A stretch of 60,000 nt of DNA from Deinococcus sp. YIM 77859 (GCF_000745175.1 NZ_JQNI01000002.1:277501-337500); one strand, 5' to 3'; positions 15,775 to 28,132 are shown, counted from the first letter of the stretch. The notes: generated from the sequence alone by a model not told the origin. Numbers and translations are program-made.

Positions 15775-17057
15775 TGCTCGACCTCAAGTTCATCCGCGAG
15801 AACCCACAGGCGGTGCAGCGTGCCATCGAGGTCAAGGGCGTGGACCTCGATCTCGCTGAGCTGCTGCGCCTCGACCGCGAACTCGTCGAGCTGCGGCAGC
15901 GGGTGGAGGCCCTCCAGACCGAGCGCAACGCGAACGCCAAGCGGGTGCCGCAGGCGACACCTGAGGAACGGCCACGCCTGATTCAGAAGGGCAAGGACCT
16001 CTCGGAAGACATCAAGGCCCTCGAACCCCAGCTTCGTGCCCATGAGGATCAGCTTCGGCAACTGCTGCTGCGCGTGCCCAACATTCCGCATCCCAGCGTG
16101 CCGGTCGGCCGGGACGACAGCGAGAACGTCGAACTGCGCCGCGAGGGACAGCCGCCCGTGTTCTCCTTTACGCCCCTTGACCACGTTGAGCTTCTGGAGC
16201 GTCAGGGCTGGGCGGACCCCGAACGGGTGGCGCGGGTCTCGGGCAGCCGCTCCTATCTCCTCAAGGGCGACGCCGTGCTGCTGGAGATGGCCGTGCTGAT
16301 GTTGGCGATGGACTTCCTGCGCGAGCGCGGCTTGACGCCCCTGAGCACCACGGCCCTGGTGCGTCCAGAAACCCTGGTGGGCTCCGGGCACTTTCCCGGT
16401 GGCGAGGATCAGGTCTACAAGATCGAGGGTGAAGAGCTGATGCTGGCCGGAACCGCCGAGGTGCCGGTCAACAGCCTGTACGCGGGCGAGCAGCTCGCCC
16501 TGGAACAGCTTCCCGTCGCCTATGCCGCGATCAGCGCGGCTTTCCGCTCCGAGGCCGGGTCGGCGGGCCGGGACGTGCGGGGGCTTATCCGCGTTCACGA
16601 GTTTCGCAAGGTCGAGCAGTACGTGATGACGCGGGCCGACGAGGCCGAGGCGCTGCGCTGGTTCGGGATCATCCTGGAGAACGCGGAGGGCATCCTGCGG
16701 GCGCTCGAACTCCCCTACCGCGTCGTGCAGAACTGCACTGGCGATATGGGGGCCGGCAAAGTCCTTATGTATGACATCGAGACCTGGGTCCCCAGCGAGG
16801 GGAAGTACCGCGAGACGCACTCCTGCTCGTACCTGGGTGACTGGCAGGCCCGGCGCACCGGCCTGCGCTACCGCGACGAGAGCGGCAAGCTGGTGTATGC
16901 CCACACGCTGAACAACACCGGGATCGCCACGCCACGCATCCTGGTGCCCCTCCTCGAAAATCACCAGCAGGCGGACGGGACGGTACGCGTGCCGGAGGCG
17001 CTGCGGCCCTACCTGGGCGGGCGCGAGGTGTTGGGGGCGCCGGTGCGAGAACGCTGA
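15774..17057 (+). CDS. serS: seryl-tRNA synthetase
   Basis: Class II aminoacyl-tRNA synthetase, 427 residues, charging tRNA(Ser) and tRNA(Sec). The first 110 residues form the expected antiparallel coiled-coil tRNA-binding arm (LRLDRELVELRQRVEALQTERN). The catalytic core shows motif 2 around AISAAFRSEAGSAGRDVRGLI and motif 3 near the C-terminus (NNTGIATPRILVPLLEN). It is translated with gatC through the TAATG overlap and ends 18 bases from the converging FTR1 gene. Confidence 0.97.
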
Positions 17058-17075
17058 GATCGGGCGTGCCAGCCT

Positions 17076-19381
<2,306 letters not shown>

Positions 19382-19382
<1 letters not shown>

Positions 19383-20401
19383 CACTCGACCTTGATGCCC
19401 AGCAGCGCGGCGGCCTGGGTGAGGCGGCCGGTGATTGCCGTGGCGCGGTCCTGCGCCTCGGCCTGGAGGGTCTCGGCCTGCTCGGGCGTGAAACGCCGCT
19501 GCCGTTCCTGCACCACCAGGCGGCTCACAAAGGCGGCCAGGTCCCTCAGCCCCGCCCCGATCTGGGCATCAAGCGCCGGGCTCCGGCCCTTGACGGCGGG
19601 GCTGAGGCCCGCGTACATCACCTGCCAGGAGCGCACATTGCCGGCGAGGTCCGCGAGGCGCGAGATCACCACGAAGTCAGTGCGGCGGCTTTGCCCGCCA
19701 AGCACGAAGCGGCTGGTTTTCCAATTCTCAAAAAACACGGGGCCCACCGTGGGCACATTCGCCACCAACGCTCCAAACACGTCGGCACGGGTAGGCGTCC
19801 AGCGGGCCGCCGCCTGCCGCAGGGCCCCGGTTTGGCGGTGCAGCTCGGCGGCGGCGGCTTTCAGGACGTTCGCGTCGGGCAACTGGTCCCCGAAGTCCAG
19901 CGTTCCATTGCCGTCCACGTCGTAGGCTACGCCGGTGCCAAAGGCCTTGACCGTGCCCCACAGCGCGGCCTCGTTGACGCCGAAGAGGTTGCCGGGTCGC
20001 GGCAAGACTTTCCCGTTGGGCAGCTTCAGATCAAAGGGCACCACGTTCTCTCCGCCCTCGGCGGCGCTGGTGCCGGCATCCAGAATCAGGTCAAAGTCGC
20101 TGAGGGCGTCCACTCCGGCCACGATGCCTTCGATGTCCTCGTAGGCTGGGCTGGCCTTGATCCATCCGGCGCGGGCCGTCTGGAGGGCCGCGCGGGTCTG
20201 CGGGAGATGCGCGACCCGGCGGTAGTCGAAGTTGGCCGCTTTGGCAAGCGCGTAGTACCGGTCGGCACCCTGTACGAGCTGAGCGGTTCCCGCCTCCTGC
20301 ACGCGCAGTTTGCTCTCCAGATAGGTCTTGACGCCGTCCAGGGGAGCAGCCTGGCTCTGACCCAGGAGCGCCGACGTCAGGAGGATCAAGGCAAGCCTCA
20401 T
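19382..20401 (-). CDS. imelysin / EfeO-like exported protein
   Basis: Exported protein of 339 residues with signal peptide RLALILLTSALLGQSQA and no lipobox. The mature part has imelysin-like features: W.KASPAYEDIEGIVAG near residue 85, and a helical C-terminal bundle. The family metal motif GxHxxE is not evident; the nearest equivalent, GVNEAALW near residue 143, lacks both His and Glu, so metal binding may differ from canonical EfeO/EfeM. It precedes and overlaps the FTR1 permease gene, supporting a role in periplasmic iron delivery. An AGGA lies 7 bases before the ATG. The AT-rich upstream gap is a likely regulatory region, but no clear Fur or DtxR box was recognised. Confidence 0.75.
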
Positions 20402-20470
20402 GCCGTTATCCTGAACTATTCCGATTTTCTAAGTCAAGATTGTTGCCGCGCGCTTTTCTGTTGCCGCTGC

Positions 20471-20476
20471 TACCCT
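20471..20476 (+). promoter_or_regulatory. -10 element, leaderless type
   Basis: TACCCT ends 6 bases before the ATG at 20483 of the 134-residue unknown protein. Confidence 0.55.
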
Positions 20477-20482
20477 CAGGGG

Positions 20483-20887
<405 letters not shown>

Positions 20888-20896
20888 CGGCCCGGC

Positions 20897-21193
20897 CTAG
20901 GCGCTCAGGGGCAGCACCAGCGCCCTTGCCTTGGCGTGCTCTTCTGTAGCGGGGCGGAGCACCAGGACGGAGAGGCGTACGTCGGGGCGCAGCAGATAAG
21001 GAAGCCAGGTGTACGTCAGGGTTCGCAGGGCTCTTGGCGCCGCGTCGGTCGAGGGCAGGTCGCGCAACACCAGCACGGCCCGTTCGCCACTCCCGGTGGT
21101 CCACACGTCCACCCGGCCGAGTTGGTCGACGCCTTGATGATCCCGGTACTCGAATTGATGGCCCCGCCTGAGTAGGTGCATTCCTCTGGTCAC
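20897..21193 (-). CDS. hypothetical protein, 98 aa
   Basis: Small protein of unknown function, convergent with the preceding gene by 9 bases. Sequence features are an N-terminal basic stretch (MHLLRRGHQFEYRDHQG), a central VLVLRDLPS and a second LSVLVLRPATEE, suggesting a small beta-rich domain. GTG 21193 gives 98 residues; ATG 21181 gives 94. Neither has a well-spaced Shine-Dalgarno or TANNNT motif. No domain recognised. Confidence 0.55.
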   Translation of the reverse strand: MTRGMHLLRRGHQFEYRDHQGVDQLGRVDVWTTGSGERAVLVLRDLPSTDAAPRALRTLTYTWLPYLLRPDVRLSVLVLRPATEEHAKARALVLPLSA

Positions 21194-21317
21194 TCTCCGC
21201 TTCTGACCGCGTCGGCCCGGTTTTCAGTGGCCCGACACGGCTGAGTTGTCGCTACGGGTTCCACCATACGGAAGCGTTCCGTGGCCTTTGTCCCGCGGCC
21301 CGCCCAGCGCCCTCCTC

Positions 21318-21323
21318 TACAAT
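21318..21323 (+). promoter_or_regulatory. -10 element, leaderless type
   Basis: TACAAT ends 6 bases before the GTG at 21330, the start of the unknown gene preceding comF. No ribosome-binding site lies between. Confidence 0.65.
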
Positions 21324-21329
21324 GAACCG

Positions 21330-21854
21330 GTGTCCCGCAACAGCCTGCGCGAGATGCTGCTGGAGTACCAGGGGTACATCCTGGCCTACCGCCTGCGGAA
21401 CGCGGTGGGCGGCCGGGTCGCGCCGCGCGGCGACGTGTTGAGCCTCGCGGAGTACGCGCAGCGGCGGTTGGAGCGGCAGGCGCTCGCGCTCGCGCTGGTT
21501 CGCGAAGGCCTGGACGCAGAGCGTATGACCCGGCTGGAGACGCTGTCGAGCGAACTCATGTTCGGCTTCTGGCTGAACCCCACCGAGGTGGCCGCCTTCC
21601 TGCGGGCGGCGCTGCGGCAGGGCGGTCATCCGGCCCTGGGCGACGCGGAGGCCTTTGCCGCCCTGCTGTCTTCCAGCGAGCGCGAGCGCCTGGGCGAGAC
21701 GGGTGTGCGGTTGGTGTGTGCCCATCACCTCACCTGCCTCTCCCTCGCCGCGTCGCTGCTGGACCCGCATCAACTGGCGCGTGTCTGGCAGCGGGTAGAA
21801 GCCACCACGCCGCCCCTTTTTGTGGACGAGCTCGCGCGGGCGGGGCAGGTGTAG
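21330..21854 (+). CDS. unknown protein preceding comF, 174 aa
   Basis: Cytoplasmic, mostly helical protein that I do not recognise. No signal peptide is seen; charged helices such as LREMLLEYQGYILAYRLRNAV and YAQRRLERQALALALVREG dominate. The segment LVCAHHLTCLSLAASLL near residue 130 has paired His and Cys residues that could bind metal. The GTG start is fixed by TACAAT 6 bases upstream; an upstream ATG-initiated extension lacks any signal. The stop is one base before the comF GTG, so the two genes are one transcription unit and a competence-linked role is possible, but this is inference only. Confidence 0.7.
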   Translation: MSRNSLREMLLEYQGYILAYRLRNAVGGRVAPRGDVLSLAEYAQRRLERQALALALVREGLDAERMTRLETLSSELMFGFWLNPTEVAAFLRAALRQGGHPALGDAEAFAALLSSSERERLGETGVRLVCAHHLTCLSLAASLLDPHQLARVWQRVEATTPPLFVDELARAGQV

Positions 21855-21855
21855 C

Positions 21856-22479
21856 GTGCGGGCCTTTCTGCGGGCGCTCCTGCCCCGTTCCTGTCCCGGT
21901 TGCGGCGCCCAGCTCGGCCGGGCGGCGGGGCTGTGCAGCAGCTGCCGCGTGGCCCTCAGGCCCCGGGTAGAACTGTACTCGCCGCTTTCCCCCCGCCCCG
22001 AGCCGCATCTGGTCACCTTGGGCCGCTACCGGGGAAGAACCCGCCGGGCCGTCCGTGCCCTGAAGTTCGGCGGCACCCGGGAGCTCGCCGAAGTGCTGGG
22101 TGCGGCGCTGGCGACCGGCGTGCCCACCCGCTGGGCGGTGCAGGCTGTGGTGCCCGTGCCGCTGCACCCCAGCCGGGAGCGCGAGCGGGGCTTTAACCAG
22201 GCGGCGTTATTGGCCGGGGTGGTCGCCGCCGAGCTGGGGGTACCCAGCGTTCCTGTTCTGCGCCGCACGCGTGTGACTCGGCAGCAGGCCCGCCTGTCCG
22301 CGCACGAACGCACCGCCAATGTTGCCGGGGCCTTCCAGGCAGACCCACGTCGCCTCCCGCCGGGGGCAGTTCTGCTGCTGGATGACGTGATGACCACCGG
22401 TCATACGCTCCTCGCCTGTCGGGACGCGCTCCACCGGGTGGGGGTGACGCGGGTGTACTTCGCGGTGATCGCGCACTGA
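21856..22479 (+). CDS. comF: ComF family phosphoribosyltransferase-like competence protein
   Basis: Protein of 207 residues with the ComF/GntX layout. An N-terminal zinc-binding motif (SCPGCGAQ then LCSSC) is followed by a type I phosphoribosyltransferase fold with VVPVPLHPSRERERGFNQ near residue 100 and the PRPP loop LLLDDVMTTGHTL near 175. ComF homologues are needed for late steps of natural transformation, a trait Deinococcus possesses. The GTG start at 21856 follows the upstream stop by one base. A bulged hairpin lies just downstream of the stop. Confidence 0.92.
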   Translation: MRAFLRALLPRSCPGCGAQLGRAAGLCSSCRVALRPRVELYSPLSPRPEPHLVTLGRYRGRTRRAVRALKFGGTRELAEVLGAALATGVPTRWAVQAVVPVPLHPSRERERGFNQAALLAGVVAAELGVPSVPVLRRTRVTRQQARLSAHERTANVAGAFQADPRRLPPGAVLLLDDVMTTGHTLLACRDALHRVGVTRVYFAVIAH

Positions 22480-22490
22480 AGCCCAAAGGA

Positions 22491-22523
22491 CGCCTTTCTC
22501 CCCCCATGCACTTTGAGAAGGCG
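22491..22523 (+). terminator. possible terminator after comF
   Basis: CGCCTTTCTC pairs with GAGAAGGCG apart from one bulged base, with a 14-base loop. No T-run follows, so efficiency is doubtful. Confidence 0.35.
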
Positions 22524-22542
22524 CTCACTCATCTACGTGCGG

Positions 22543-22548
22543 TACGGT
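22543..22548 (+). promoter_or_regulatory. -10 element, leaderless type
   Basis: TACGGT ends 7 bases before the ATG at 22556 of an exported protein gene. Confidence 0.5.
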
Positions 22549-22555
22549 ACAGGCG

Positions 22556-23056
22556 ATGAAGCCTGTTCTGTCCGCCACGCTCGCCGCTGCCCTGCTGCTG
22601 GGGGGAGCAGGCGCCCAGACGCTTGTGCCCTTCAAGGATCCGAAGCTGCCCTTTACGGTCAGTCTCCCCAAGGGCTGGCTGGGCTTCAATGACGGCACAA
22701 GCGGCGTGAGCATCGTGTCTGCCAAGACGCCGCCCGCCGCCATGATCCGGCTGCTGTTTACCCCCAAAAACGGCAAGGCCGTAGACCTCAAGCAGGAATT
22801 CCAAGGCTTCGAGGCGGGCGTGAAGCAAACCGGCAGCACCCTCAAGCTGCTGGGCGGAAAGAATGTCAGTTACGGCGGCGTTCCCGGCGTCGAGCGGCAC
22901 TATGCCCTCAGCCACCCCAAGGGCCAGCTGCGCCTGCGGATCTGGTTCGGAAACGGCGCGAAAAACCTCTACTCCTTTCAGGTGACGGACACGCCCGAGC
23001 GCTTCGCCGCCAGCAGCGCCCTCTTCAGCCGGGTGCTGGACAGCGTGCGCTTCTGA
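22556..23056 (+). CDS. exported PsbP/DUF1795-like protein
   Basis: Exported protein of 166 residues. The signal peptide KPVLSATLAAALLLGGAGAQ is followed by a compact beta-rich domain beginning LPFTVSLPKGWLGF, the usual opening of PsbP-like or DUF1795 domains (a hydrophobic strand, then P.GW). The ending RFAASSALFSRVLDSVRF also fits that fold. Function is not known. It lies 23 bases upstream of another exported protein gene, which probably belongs to the same transcript. Confidence 0.65.
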   Translation: MKPVLSATLAAALLLGGAGAQTLVPFKDPKLPFTVSLPKGWLGFNDGTSGVSIVSAKTPPAAMIRLLFTPKNGKAVDLKQEFQGFEAGVKQTGSTLKLLGGKNVSYGGVPGVERHYALSHPKGQLRLRIWFGNGAKNLYSFQVTDTPERFAASSALFSRVLDSVRF

Positions 23057-23079
23057 GGTTGGGCACCTAGGAGGTGGAT

Positions 23080-23778
23080 ATGCGTGCTCTGCTCACCGCT
23101 GTCCTGGGCCTGCTGACGCTCACGGTGTCCGCCCGCGCGGGGGACCGCCTGGACGTGCAGCGGGTGGCGTTCTCTCCGGAGGGCGCCCGCGTGCTGGTGC
23201 TATGGGGCGGCGTGCAGGACGGCAGCGGCTTGAGCGTCGCTCGTCTGAGTGTGCTCGACACCGCGAGTGGGCGGCCCCTGTACGCTGCCTCGGCGCGCTC
23301 TACCTCCGAGTCGGCGGCCTGGGTGCGCGACTGGCTGTGGCGCAGCGAGGAGACAGCCCTCGGGCGGCTGGGGGTGCGCTCCAGCCGCGCGGCCCAGCCT
23401 GTCTATGCCCGTGCCTTTCCCCGGGCGGCCCCCGTCTGGACCGAGGGCACGCGGGGGGATGCCTCCACCACCACGCTGGTCCGGTTGTGGTCACGGCCCG
23501 TTCCCGTACGGCTGACGGTGCGGGCTCTGCCTTCCCGCTGCGCCTTTCCGGAGATGCTTCCCGAGGGCGAGCGGCCCGCTGGCTTCATCCTCACCGTGAA
23601 CGGGCAGACGGTCCACGCGGACCGCAGCCTTCCACCCGACCGTGAGTGTGCTGCCCGCTACGCCCTGGACCGCGTGTACGTGCAGGGGAACCGCGCCGTC
23701 TTCATCATTCGGGCCTACACACCGGGTTTCGAGGGCCCAAATGCGGACGTGGTGACGGTCGCGGCGCAGCTGCGGTAG
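23080..23778 (+). CDS. exported protein, DUF2259-like
   Basis: Exported protein of 232 residues with signal peptide RALLTAVLGLLTLTVSARA. The start at ATG 23080 lies 4 bases behind AGGAGGT, one of the best Shine-Dalgarno sequences of the window; GTG 23074 overlaps that site and is unlikely. The mature part opens with DRLDVQRVAFSPEGARVLVLWGG, a blade-like strand pattern seen in predicted secreted proteins of the DUF2259 type. Two cysteines (near residues 152 and 189) may form a disulfide. Function unknown. It converges on the dioxygenase/esterase fusion gene. Confidence 0.6.
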   Translation: MRALLTAVLGLLTLTVSARAGDRLDVQRVAFSPEGARVLVLWGGVQDGSGLSVARLSVLDTASGRPLYAASARSTSESAAWVRDWLWRSEETALGRLGVRSSRAAQPVYARAFPRAAPVWTEGTRGDASTTTLVRLWSRPVPVRLTVRALPSRCAFPEMLPEGERPAGFILTVNGQTVHADRSLPPDRECAARYALDRVYVQGNRAVFIIRAYTPGFEGPNADVVTVAAQLR

Positions 23779-23791
23779 GGCAGAGTTCGCC

Positions 23792-25441
23792 TCAGAGCTG
23801 GGCGGCCACGCCCTGCAGGAGTTGCCGGACGGCGTCGAGTTCGTCTCCATGGATGCCGTGTCCCAAGCCCGGATAGACGCGAGCGTCCACCTGTGCCCCC
23901 CGTGAGCGCAGCTGGGCGGCGCTCTCCTCAAACCGCGAGAGTGGAATATGCGGGTCGTCGGGCGCGACCCCCATAAAGACAGGCATGCCGCTCAGGTCGC
24001 CCGGCTGATCCAGGGTGATGAGGGCGCCACTCAAGGCCACCACGCCGCCCAGCCTCTTCCCGGCGCGGCTGGCGTACTCCAGCGCGAGGCAAGCCCCCTG
24101 GGAAAAGCCGCCCAGCACCACGCGTTGCGGCGGAATTCCCCGCGCTTCGAGTGCGTTGAACGTGGCCTCCACCGTGGCGAGGGCTTGATCGAGCTGCGGC
24201 TGGTTGCGCTCCACCGGCGCGAGAAAGGAGAGCGGATACCAGCTGTTTCCCGGCGCCTGTGGGGCGAGGTACGCGAACGCGCTAAGGTTCAGTTCGTCCG
24301 CGAGGGAGAGGATGTCTACCGCCCTGCCGCCCCGACCGTGCAGCAGCACCATCGCGACCCGCGCTTCCCCCAGGGGACGGCCCGCCGTGTAGACCTCTAC
24401 GCCCGGCTGTTCGGGCCCGTTTTGATCCGTGGCCGCGTCCAGCACCCTGGTGCCGATGGTCACGCCGTACTCGCGGTTGACGATCCTCGGCACGTGGGCC
24501 TCAATGGCGGCCCGCTGCCCCTCGAACCAGGCGGGGAGCTTGAGGTGCCGGCCGAGTTCCTCCACCGGTTCATCGGCGGTGAAGCCGGGCGCGTCGGTCG
24601 CGATCTCCAACAGCACCCCGTTCGGTTCGCGGAAGTAGATGGAGTGGAAGTACTGCCGGTCCTGTACGGGTGTGGGCCGGTAGCCCGCTGCGCTCAGGCC
24701 CGTGCGGTAGGCCTCCTGCTCGTCATCGCTCCGGGTGCGCAGCGCCACGTGATGAATGCTGCCGGCACCAAAGCTCCCGCGCGGTTGTCCAGGCCGTTCC
24801 ACCACGTCCACAAAGAGGCCGACACCCTCGCCGCTTCCCCGGAAGCGAGTGCGCGTGCCCTCTGCGTCGGGCTCGCTGCCCACCTCCGTGAAGCCCAGGG
24901 AGCTGACCAGGAGGTCGCGCACGGCACCCGTATTACCCACCCAGGCCGTGACCGAGTGAAACCCGCGCAGGGCGTGTTCAGCGGGCACAGGGCTGGCGGG
25001 CCAGGGCTGCACGGGGGGGCCGTCCTCAAAGACCAGTTCGGTCCAGGTGCCGTCCGGATCCTCTACGGTCAGCACCCGCTCTCCGAAACGCTCGCTCTCC
25101 TGAATGGCGAAGCCGCGCCCCGTCAGGCGGTCTTTCCAGTAGGCTGCGCTCGCACGGGGAGCGCTGTAGGCTATGGCGACAGCCTCACCGTTGCCGCGCA
25201 CGCCCCTCCTCGCACCCGGCCAGGGAAAGTGGGTCATGACCGTGCCGGGCTGCCCGGTCAGATCCCCGTAGTAGAAGTGGTAGGTGCCGGGATCGTCGAA
25301 GTTGACGGTTACCTTCACCAACCGTTGCCCCAGGGTCTGGCTGTAGAAGTCGATGTTGCGCTGCGGGTCCGAGGCCATCACCGTGACGTGATGTAACCCC
25401 TGAACCGGCGTCGTGCCGGGAAGGGGGGAGCGCGTGGTCAT
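23792..25441 (-). CDS. VOC ring-cleaving dioxygenase / carboxylesterase fusion (MhqO-MhqD like)
   Basis: A 549-residue fusion. Residues 1-320 contain two vicinal-oxygen-chelate modules of a ring-cleaving dioxygenase. Candidate metal ligands lie in GLHHVTVMASD near 15, GFHSVTAWVG near 150, SIHHVALRTR near 215, and GVLLEIATD near 262. Residues 345-549 form an alpha/beta hydrolase of the phospholipase/carboxylesterase family: nucleophile GGFSQGACLAL, acid in VAPDDPHIPL, histidine in GLGHGIHGDE. In Bacillus subtilis the separate proteins MhqO/MhqE and MhqD are controlled by the MarR repressor MhqR and detoxify quinones. A MarR gene lies directly upstream here. The start at 25441 is chosen because a near-perfect palindrome lies just before it; more distal starts (25462, 25474) remain possible. 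Confidence 0.85.
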   Translation of the reverse strand: MTTRSPLPGTTPVQGLHHVTVMASDPQRNIDFYSQTLGQRLVKVTVNFDDPGTYHFYYGDLTGQPGTVMTHFPWPGARRGVRGNGEAVAIAYSAPRASAAYWKDRLTGRGFAIQESERFGERVLTVEDPDGTWTELVFEDGPPVQPWPASPVPAEHALRGFHSVTAWVGNTGAVRDLLVSSLGFTEVGSEPDAEGTRTRFRGSGEGVGLFVDVVERPGQPRGSFGAGSIHHVALRTRSDDEQEAYRTGLSAAGYRPTPVQDRQYFHSIYFREPNGVLLEIATDAPGFTADEPVEELGRHLKLPAWFEGQRAAIEAHVPRIVNREYGVTIGTRVLDAATDQNGPEQPGVEVYTAGRPLGEARVAMVLLHGRGGRAVDILSLADELNLSAFAYLAPQAPGNSWYPLSFLAPVERNQPQLDQALATVEATFNALEARGIPPQRVVLGGFSQGACLALEYASRAGKRLGGVVALSGALITLDQPGDLSGMPVFMGVAPDDPHIPLSRFEESAAQLRSRGAQVDARVYPGLGHGIHGDELDAVRQLLQGVAAQL

Positions 25442-25460
25442 GGCCGCAGTGTCGTTTAAC

Positions 25461-25474
25461 ATCAAACGTTTCAT
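25461..25474. promoter_or_regulatory. palindromic operator candidate upstream of dioxygenase/esterase gene
   Basis: ATCAAACGTTTCAT is an inverted repeat about AACGTT with one mismatched position per arm, 20 bases upstream of the ATG at 25441 and in the gap behind a MarR gene. A MarR-type dimer is the obvious candidate ligand, by context only. Confidence 0.5.
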
Positions 25475-25549
25475 TGTGGGACAGGGCACAAGAAAAAGTC
25501 AGCGGCTGACCCAGAGCAGCGGGGAACCGGGAAGTTGGTCGGCTGGGGA

Positions 25550-26041
<492 letters not shown>

Positions 26042-26042
26042 G

Positions 26043-26092
26043 GCGAACATCCTCGGGGCCAGGATGAGAGAAATCAAGCCGCGGATGTTCGC
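26043..26092. repeat. 10-bp inverted repeat upstream of the MarR gene
   Basis: GCGAACATCC at 26043-26052 and its exact complement GGATGTTCGC at 26083-26092 are separated by 30 bases in the gap between the aminotransferase stop and the MarR start. The proximal arm touches the start codon. It could be a pair of operator half-sites or an RNA hairpin. Confidence 0.6.
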
Positions 26093-26141
26093 GTTCTTCC
26101 GCGGAGCGGAGGGTGAGTTGCCGTTCCCCCAGCAGGATTGC

Positions 26142-27425
26142 CTAGCGCCCCGCCTGCTCCCGCGTTGCCCGCGCTTCCTCCGTCGCCAGGCGGATGCAGG
26201 CCGCTACGACCTGCATCGCGGTGCGGACTTCTTCGACCGGGGGGCGCGTCGGCGCGAGGCGGATATTGCGGTTGTGCGGGTCCTGCCCGGCGGGGTACGT
26301 CGCCCCGGCAGGCGTGAGGCTTACCCCAGCCGCTTGGGCGAGCTGCACCACCCGGTCCGCAACAGGCTCGCTGGTGTTGAGGCTGATGAAGTATCCCCCT
26401 TTGGGCTGTGTCCACGTCGCGTAGGCACCGTCCTCGCCCAGCTCGGCGCGCAGCGTTTCAGCCACCGCCTCAAACTTGGGGGCGATGATGGCGGCGTGTT
26501 GGCGCATCAGACCTTCCAGGCCGCCGGGGTATTCCGTCAGGAACTTGACGTGCCGCGCCTGCTCCAGCTTGTTTGGGCCGATGCTCTGCGCGTTGAGGTA
26601 CTGGGCCAGCCACCGGATGTTGTCCTCGCTGCTCGCCACGAAGCCGAGGCCCGCGCCCGCAAAGGTCACCTTGGAGGTGGAGGCAAACACAAAGGCCCGG
26701 TCGGGCGAGCCCGCGTCGCGGGACAGCGCCACGAAGTTCACCGGCTCGGCACGGTCCTCGTCCCAGAGGTGGTGTGCGCGGTAGGCGTCGTCCGCAAAGA
26801 TCGTGAAGTCGGGAGCCGCCGCCTCCAGGCCCGCCAGCCGCCGCGCCTTTTCGAGGCTGATCGTCTCGCCCCCCGGGTTGGAGTAGGTTGGCACGAACAG
26901 CACGCCCTTGACCGACGGATCCGCCCCCGCGAGCCGTTCGATGGCGTCCACATCCGGGCCGTCGGGCTGCATGTCCACGGTGAGGAGTTCGAAGCCCAGC
27001 GTTTGCAGGAGCAGGAAGTGCCGGTCGTAGCCGGGCACGGTCACGATCATCTTCGGCTTTTGGGTGATCCACGGGGCGACGCTCCCGCGCACGCCGTGGA
27101 GGAGCGCAAAGGTGAGCACCAGGCCCTGAAGCTCCAGGCTGGAGTTGTTCCAGACCAGCACGTTTTCTGCCTTGACGTCGAGGTAGTGGGCGAACAGGGC
27201 ACGCGCGGACGGCAGGCCCGCGACGCCGCCGGGGTAGTTCCGCAGGTCCAGGCCGTCCATCTTCACGTCCTCTTCGCCCAGCACCGTCAGCAGGCCGTTT
27301 GAGAGGTCGAAGTCGGCGTCGGAGGGTTGCCCGCGCTGCATGTTGAGGTTCAGGCCGCGTGCCCGGAACGCTTCGTACGTCTGGCGGGCGGCTTCGAGGG
27401 CCGGGGTGGAGAGTTCCTTTGTCAT
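26142..27425 (-). CDS. type Ic aspartate aminotransferase-like PLP enzyme
   Basis: Fold-type I PLP enzyme of 427 residues. The opening TYEAFRARGLNLNMQRGQPS and the block LVWNNSSLELQGLVLTFALL match the class described as type Ic aspartate aminotransferase (MocR-related). The Schiff-base lysine lies in FVFASTSKVTFAGAGLGF near residue 252, and the PLP-ring Asp in FTIFADDAYRAHHLW near 215. The predicted reaction is transamination between aspartate or alanine and 2-oxoglutarate; the precise substrate is not readable. The ATG is preceded at 6 bases by TAACGT on the minus strand, a leaderless-type arrangement. Confidence 0.85.
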   Translation of the reverse strand: MTKELSTPALEAARQTYEAFRARGLNLNMQRGQPSDADFDLSNGLLTVLGEEDVKMDGLDLRNYPGGVAGLPSARALFAHYLDVKAENVLVWNNSSLELQGLVLTFALLHGVRGSVAPWITQKPKMIVTVPGYDRHFLLLQTLGFELLTVDMQPDGPDVDAIERLAGADPSVKGVLFVPTYSNPGGETISLEKARRLAGLEAAAPDFTIFADDAYRAHHLWDEDRAEPVNFVALSRDAGSPDRAFVFASTSKVTFAGAGLGFVASSEDNIRWLAQYLNAQSIGPNKLEQARHVKFLTEYPGGLEGLMRQHAAIIAPKFEAVAETLRAELGEDGAYATWTQPKGGYFISLNTSEPVADRVVQLAQAAGVSLTPAGATYPAGQDPHNRNIRLAPTRPPVEEVRTAMQVVAACIRLATEEARATREQAGR

Positions 27426-27431
27426 GCCTTC

Positions 27432-27437
27432 ACGTTA
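27432..27437 (-). promoter_or_regulatory. -10 element of aminotransferase gene, leaderless type
   Basis: On the minus strand TAACGT ends 6 bases before the ATG at 27425. Confidence 0.5.
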
Positions 27438-27501
27438 CCCGCCCTGTGCCCGGCGAGGAGAGGAGATGCTTAGCAGGCAGAGGGGCCGCTGGCAGATGCT
27501 C

Positions 27502-27507
27502 TATGCT
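27502..27507 (+). promoter_or_regulatory. putative -10 element of the NYN-domain gene
   Basis: TATGCT would place the transcript start near 27514, giving a leader of about 76 bases that contains a terminator-like hairpin. No convincing -35 was found. Confidence 0.45.
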
Positions 27508-27520
27508 GCGTGCGCCCGCA

Positions 27521-27554
27521 CCGCCGGGAATCCGGCTTGCCGGCGGAGCTTTTT
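27521..27554 (+). promoter_or_regulatory. terminator-like hairpin in 5' leader (possible attenuator)
   Basis: CCGCCGG (27521-27527) pairs with CCGGCGG (27540-27546); after AGC comes TTTTT at 27550-27554, all upstream of the NYN-domain start codon at 27590. The neighbouring upstream gene runs the other way, so this cannot be its terminator. Confidence 0.6.
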
Positions 27555-27589
27555 CCGTCTTCTTTTTCCCTTGCAACAGGAGAATGGCA

Positions 27590-28132
<543 letters not shown>

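Noticed and set aside
20402..20470. Fur or DtxR box upstream of the iron-uptake genes
   Set aside because: The region is AT-rich and contains TTGACT, but no 19-bp Fur palindrome and no DtxR-like symmetric site could be aligned, and the -10 spacing is wrong for TTGACT.
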